A stretch of DNA of 6,760 nucleotides from Clostridia bacterium (GTDB lineage: Bacteria; Bacillota; Clostridia; Oscillospirales; Acutalibacteraceae), in the NCBI GenBank assembly GCA_017939855.1, contig JAGAZW010000037.1:1-6760 (forward strand), given 5' to 3'. Both the position numbers and the translations under genes were made by a program. The notes beneath the pieces are model-generated. The model had not been told where the DNA came from and ran no database searches. It saw only the letters and a list, made by a program, of their open reading frames with translations. Of this stretch, positions 3,827 through 6,760 are shown piece after piece; the first letter of the stretch is position 1; every line of letters starts with the position of its first letter.

Positions 3827-5387
3827 ATTGCTTTTTTCTTTGTCTTATTATACATACAACAACCAACATAAACAATGTCGAACCGAATATGGGTAATAGG
3901 ATATCACCAATAGCAGTGTATAGAGTAGTTTCGTCACACAAATATATCGTTTGGGTTAAAGCTCCTTGTTTTAGAGCGCCGAGACTCGATACTATTCTTC
4001 CTCTTGTATCGGTCACGAGTGTTACCCCGGAATTTGCACTGCGCACAAAATAGCGGGAATTTTCGATACTTCTGAAAACGGTATGTGCTGCGTGTTGCCA
4101 AGTACCCGATGAATCTTTAAGCCATGAATCATTAGTTACGGCAACCATAAACTCTGCTCCGTCTGACACACTTTGCCTTGACAATTGCGGATGTGTAATT
4201 TCAAGGCATATAACATTTCCGATATTTCCCATATCGGTTTTCATAATCACCGTTTCGGTACCATTTACATAATCACTTTGCAAAACATTTATTTTACTTA
4301 GAGCCGGAAACAGTTTCGAAAGGACTGGCCGATACGGCATAAATTCCCCGAAAGGTGCGGTTTTCCTTTTAATATAAGGCTTTAGTACATTATTGCCGTC
4401 AATCAGGGTAGTTGTATTGGCATATTTGTCATCCTTCATCCAAAGAGCGCCCATTAAAATAGGTGTTTTGATTTCACAAGAAAATTCCTTGTAAAGATCG
4501 ACATAAACAGGATAATTTTCAAGGTTTACAGGTACCGCACTTTCAGGCCAAATTACAAGGTCAACATCGCTCGTAAGGTTTTTGGCGGTTAGCGAATTAT
4601 AAATTTGATAACAACTATCCACACTATCAGATTCATTCGACCATTTTGCCTCAGCATCTACATTCCCCTGAACAGTAACTATTTTCAATTCCTTGTTATT
4701 ATCCGTAATATTAAGTCGGCACAAACCGAAAGCAAGATTTAACGCAAACAACAATGCCGCACAAGCAGCACATAAACGAATCTTATTCGGCGGATAAATA
4801 AACATCAATACGATAAGAAGGTTTATGGTGAGTATAAACATATCCAATCCGTCCATGCCAAACAATGAAGCCATCTGGATAAGTGCTGTAGCTCTATACT
4901 GCGGCAGAGCGATTCTCACCCATGGAAAAGCAAGTTGGCTGTAAGATGTTACTTTCTGAGCAACCAAAATCCCGAAAATGCCGACAAAGCCCAATAGTGC
5001 GGGACTTTTTACCCATTTGTTGACCAAACGACACAAAATTGTCGGGACACACCACAAAGCGCCATGAATTAAACTTATTCCAAGCCACGCAAGACAGACC
5101 ACGCATATTGATGTAACACCCGATAAACCTGCATAATCTAACGGATGCATCCATAAAAACCAATAATATATACCCACATAATATAAAAATCCGAATAAAA
5201 ATCCTTTTAAAAAAGAAGCGCTTAATTTGCCCGAGTTCTTTTTTATCATAACATATAAAAACGGAGCAAAGGAAAAATACAATAAAAAAGAAAGCGAAGA
5301 GAAGGTAAACGGAAGAAACGAAAAGAATGCTGATGCAATAATCAATATCAACGGTCTTTTTATAATATTCAAGCCCTTTTCTTTCAT
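3825..5387 (-). CDS. lnt: Apolipoprotein N-acyltransferase (Lnt) homologue
   Basis: Integral membrane enzyme expected to transfer an acyl chain from phospholipid to the N-terminal cysteine of diacylated lipoproteins. At 520 aa it has the family length. Residues about 11-220 hold several hydrophobic membrane segments, including FPWVRIA (154-160), comparable to the conserved FPW of Lnt. A nitrilase-type domain follows from about 234 (KIVTVQGNV) to 485. Catalytic residues are placed as in Lnt: Glu282 in WPESAVP, Lys340 in YIKRKTAPFGEFMP, Cys394 in VICLEITHP. Glu348 in PFGEF is also conserved. A final membrane segment (about 494-514) and basic tail RQRKKQ close the protein. The start follows the dinB stop by 3 nt, with AAGGGTGA inside dinB as ribosome binding site, so the two are co-translated. 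Lnt is classically Gram-negative and actinobacterial; Lnt-like proteins do occur in Clostridia, but substrate specificity is inferred. Confidence 0.9.
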   Translation of the reverse strand: MKEKGLNIIKRPLILIIASAFFSFLPFTFSSLSFLLYFSFAPFLYVMIKKNSGKLSASFLKGFLFGFLYYVGIYYWFLWMHPLDYAGLSGVTSICVVCLAWLGISLIHGALWCVPTILCRLVNKWVKSPALLGFVGIFGILVAQKVTSYSQLAFPWVRIALPQYRATALIQMASLFGMDGLDMFILTINLLIVLMFIYPPNKIRLCAACAALLFALNLAFGLCRLNITDNNKELKIVTVQGNVDAEAKWSNESDSVDSCYQIYNSLTAKNLTSDVDLVIWPESAVPVNLENYPVYVDLYKEFSCEIKTPILMGALWMKDDKYANTTTLIDGNNVLKPYIKRKTAPFGEFMPYRPVLSKLFPALSKINVLQSDYVNGTETVIMKTDMGNIGNVICLEITHPQLSRQSVSDGAEFMVAVTNDSWLKDSSGTWQHAAHTVFRSIENSRYFVRSANSGVTLVTDTRGRIVSSLGALKQGALTQTIYLCDETTLYTAIGDILLPIFGSTLFMLVVVCIIRQRKKQ

Positions 5388-5390
5388 TGA

Positions 5391-6581
5391 CTATTCACCC
5401 TTTTCTATTATTCTTCCCCGTTTAATACTATCTGTACCAAATTTTTTTCGTACAGATTCTATCGACTCTTCAATTTTTTCTATTTTTTCACTCGATAAAC
5501 TTTCACCGAACATATCCTGCTGTATAGCAATAGAGTCGTCCTTTAAATTTATAACACGAAGTCCCACCGAACGCAAGGGCAAATTCCATTTATAGCATTC
5601 GTCAAAAAGTTCTATGCCTTTTTGGGCAATAAGCAGCGCCGAATTTATTCCACCCGAAAAGCTGCGAGACGTTTCCTTTACGGCAAGAGAAGTTGTTCTT
5701 GTATGGACAGTGATTCCCCCCGCATAAAGTCCTTTTTTACGAAGCTGATGAGAAATATCTTCCGCAAGTTCCAAATAAATTTTCCATACTTGTTCTCTCG
5801 TTTTTATATCACTTCTGGGCGTTATAGACCTTCCGATGCTTTTAGGAATATCATCTTCTCCCCAAGGAACCACAGGAGCATCATCCTCCCCTAATGCATA
5901 CTTCTTTAACGAAACTCCGTTTTTCCCTAACAGTCTATTTATTGAAGTATCGCTGAGAAGTGTCAAGTCGCCAATGGTAAAAACTCCGTTATCAGATAAT
6001 TTCTTTGCCGTGCTTTTGCCCACAAAAAGCAGATTTTCCACCGCAAGACCCCATATCTTTTCTTTGAAATTTTCTCTTGATATTACTGTCACAGCATCAG
6101 GCTTTTTCAAATCCGAACCTAATTTTGCAAATACCTTATTAAAGCTCACCCCAACTGATACGGTTATCCCTAGCTCCCTTTTTATTTCCTTTCGTATTCG
6201 TTGCGCTATTTCTTCTCCGCTGCCGAAAAGAAGTTCACTGCCGCTTACATCCAACCAACACTCATCAATGCCGAAAGGCTCGATTAAATCGGTGTAACGT
6301 TCATAAATCTTTCTTGCGGCAATAGAATATTTTCTGTATTGATTATAGTCAGGGGCAAGAATTACAAGCTCCGGACATTTTTGCTTTGCTTCACGTACCG
6401 TTTCTGCGGTTTTAACACCAAACGATTTTGCAATTTCATTTTTTGCAAGGACTATACCATGACGCTCCTCCTCGCTACCGCAAACAGCTACAGGAAGGTC
6501 CTTTACCGTTTGATTCGAAAGAAGGGATACCGATGCAAAAAAGTTATTTAAATCACAATGAAGAATTGTTCTTTCCTGCAT
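5391..6581 (-). CDS. dinB: DNA polymerase IV (Y-family translesion polymerase)
   Basis: Error-prone polymerase that copies past damaged bases; no proofreading domain. At 396 aa the length is normal. The palm motif is HCDLNNFFASV (8-18): Asp10 is the first metal ligand and Phe15 the steric gate against ribonucleotides. The second catalytic pair is Asp106-Glu107 in GIDECWLDVSG (104-114). SVGVSFNKVFAKLGSDLKKP (142-161) is the conserved fingers/palm block, followed by the helix-hairpin-helix thumb (about 180-232) and the little-finger domain (about 247-346). QQDMF at 354-358 resembles the Q-x-x-[LM]-F sliding-clamp binding motif, followed by a charged C-terminal helix. The start has a strong GGAGG ribosome binding site 6 nt upstream. 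First gene of the dinB-lnt operon; a LexA box lies upstream. A residue oddity is Asn12-Asn13 where many Pol IV have Asp-Ala/Cys. Confidence 0.95.
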   Translation of the reverse strand: MQERTILHCDLNNFFASVSLLSNQTVKDLPVAVCGSEEERHGIVLAKNEIAKSFGVKTAETVREAKQKCPELVILAPDYNQYRKYSIAARKIYERYTDLIEPFGIDECWLDVSGSELLFGSGEEIAQRIRKEIKRELGITVSVGVSFNKVFAKLGSDLKKPDAVTVISRENFKEKIWGLAVENLLFVGKSTAKKLSDNGVFTIGDLTLLSDTSINRLLGKNGVSLKKYALGEDDAPVVPWGEDDIPKSIGRSITPRSDIKTREQVWKIYLELAEDISHQLRKKGLYAGGITVHTRTTSLAVKETSRSFSGGINSALLIAQKGIELFDECYKWNLPLRSVGLRVINLKDDSIAIQQDMFGESLSSEKIEKIEESIESVRKKFGTDSIKRGRIIEKGE

Positions 6582-6596
6582 TTAACCCCTCCTTTT

Positions 6597-6610
6597 CAAA
6601 CATATGTTCT
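6597..6610 (-). promoter_or_regulatory. LexA (SOS) box upstream of dinB
   Basis: On the minus strand AGAACATATGTTTG matches the Gram-positive LexA consensus CGAACRNRYGTTYG at 13 of 14 positions; only the first base differs. It lies immediately downstream of the predicted start of transcription (about +2 to +15) and just before the ribosome binding site, where bound LexA would block transcription. dinB is a classical SOS gene, which makes the call plausible, and lnt would be co-regulated. Confidence 0.82.
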
Positions 6611-6618
6611 TATAAAGT

Positions 6619-6647
6619 ATTATAAAATTTTTGCTCTAAAATGTAAA
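6619..6647 (-). promoter_or_regulatory. Sigma-A promoter of dinB-lnt
   Basis: Minus-strand TTTACA (-35, 6642-6647), 17-nt spacer, TATAAT (-10, 6619-6624). Hexamers and spacing equal those of the thyX promoter. Start expected near 6612. Confidence 0.82.
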
Positions 6648-6654
6648 GAGCAAA
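6630..6654 (-). promoter_or_regulatory. Inverted repeat across the dinB -35 (operator or upstream terminator)
   Basis: TTTGCTCT and AGAGCAAA, 8 bp each, are separated by 9 nt and bracket the -35 hexamer. Read on the minus strand it begins 2 nt after the stop of the upstream gene and is followed by AATTTTAT, so it may act as a weak intrinsic terminator. Alternatively it is a repressor site over the promoter. Confidence 0.45.
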
Positions 6655-6656
6655 TT

Positions 6657-6760
6657 TCAGGAAATTACTAAATTGTTAAGTGCTTTTAAATGGAGCCTTT
6701 CAATCTGGCGTTTGCTGTAATTTATATCCAATCCTATTTGTTCCATAGTTTTGCATAAAA
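6657..6760 (-). CDS. C-terminal end of a possible sigma-70-region-4-like / ArpU-type protein (partial)
   Basis: Only the last 33 codons and stop are in the window; the 5' part lies beyond 6760. The visible tail reads KTMEQIGLDINYS followed by KRQIERLHLKALNNLVIS. The spacing (helix, 'MNYS-x-R-x-I-x-R-LH-x-KAL'-like recognition helix) resembles the C-terminal helix-turn-helix of phage-type late transcription regulators and DUF1492/sigma-70-region-4-like proteins. This is recognition from a short stretch, so function is tentative. The gene ends 10 nt upstream of the dinB -35 box, in the same orientation, and is probably separated from dinB by the hairpin at 6630-6654. Confidence 0.5.
   Translation of the reverse strand, partial: LCKTMEQIGLDINYSKRQIERLHLKALNNLVIS

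Noticed and set aside
3337..4053. Plus-strand open frames of 75-103 codons over the tRNA repeats and the lnt 3' end.
   Set aside because: No ribosome binding sites, low-complexity translations, and they run over tRNA, terminator and the antisense of lnt.
5227..6625. Plus-strand open frames of 65-153 codons opposite lnt and dinB.
   Set aside because: They are shadows of the two well-supported minus-strand genes, without start signals of their own.

Overview
The window looks like chromosomal DNA of a low-GC Gram-positive anaerobe, most likely a member of the class Clostridia (Oscillospiraceae/Ruminococcaceae-like). The signs are AT-rich intergenic DNA, strong GGAGG-type ribosome binding sites, near-consensus sigma-A promoters, a B. 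subtilis-type LexA box, ThyX rather than ThyA, and a clostridial type of dTMP kinase. No phage or plasmid backbone is visible. The family assignment is inference.

Layout. (1) Positions 1-1730, minus strand: a tightly packed operon thyX - tmk - DJ-1/PfpI family gene (the last cut by the window edge), read from a near-consensus promoter at 1702-1730. ThyX makes dTMP and Tmk phosphorylates it to dTDP, so two consecutive steps of dTTP synthesis are translationally coupled. (2) Positions 1848-3085, plus strand: a divergently transcribed single gene for a long, divergent PRPP synthetase, closed by a strong intrinsic terminator. (3) Positions 3143-3826, plus strand: a serine tRNA region. It holds intact tRNA-Ser(UGA) and tRNA-Ser(GCU) genes, and the GCU gene is bracketed by two chimeric units. 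One carries an exact copy of the leader and first 23 nt of tRNA-Ser(GCU). The other carries an exact copy of its last 21 nt plus its terminator. Both are fused to unrelated, GC-richer sequence with extensive inverted repeats. (4) Positions 3825-6647, minus strand: a dinB - lnt operon, convergent with the tRNA region. It has a consensus promoter and a 13/14 match to the LexA box just upstream of dinB, suggesting SOS control of both the Y-family polymerase and the lipoprotein N-acyltransferase homologue. (5) Positions 6657-6760, minus strand: the last 33 codons of an unidentified gene that resembles the C-terminal helix-turn-helix of sigma-70-region-4-like (ArpU/DUF1492-type) proteins.

The part least explained by ordinary annotation is 3309-3818. 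An intact tRNA-Ser(GCU) sits nested between a 'head-only' and a 'tail-only' copy of itself, and each partial copy is joined to a potentially structured RNA. The 3665-3777 segment can fold as one long closing stem with three internal hairpins, and its 5' strand is exactly complementary to 15 nt of the tRNA T-loop, T-stem and acceptor. It could be a structured ncRNA family, a small tRNA-targeting mobile element, or the scar of integration/excision at a tRNA gene. The sequence alone does not decide between these.
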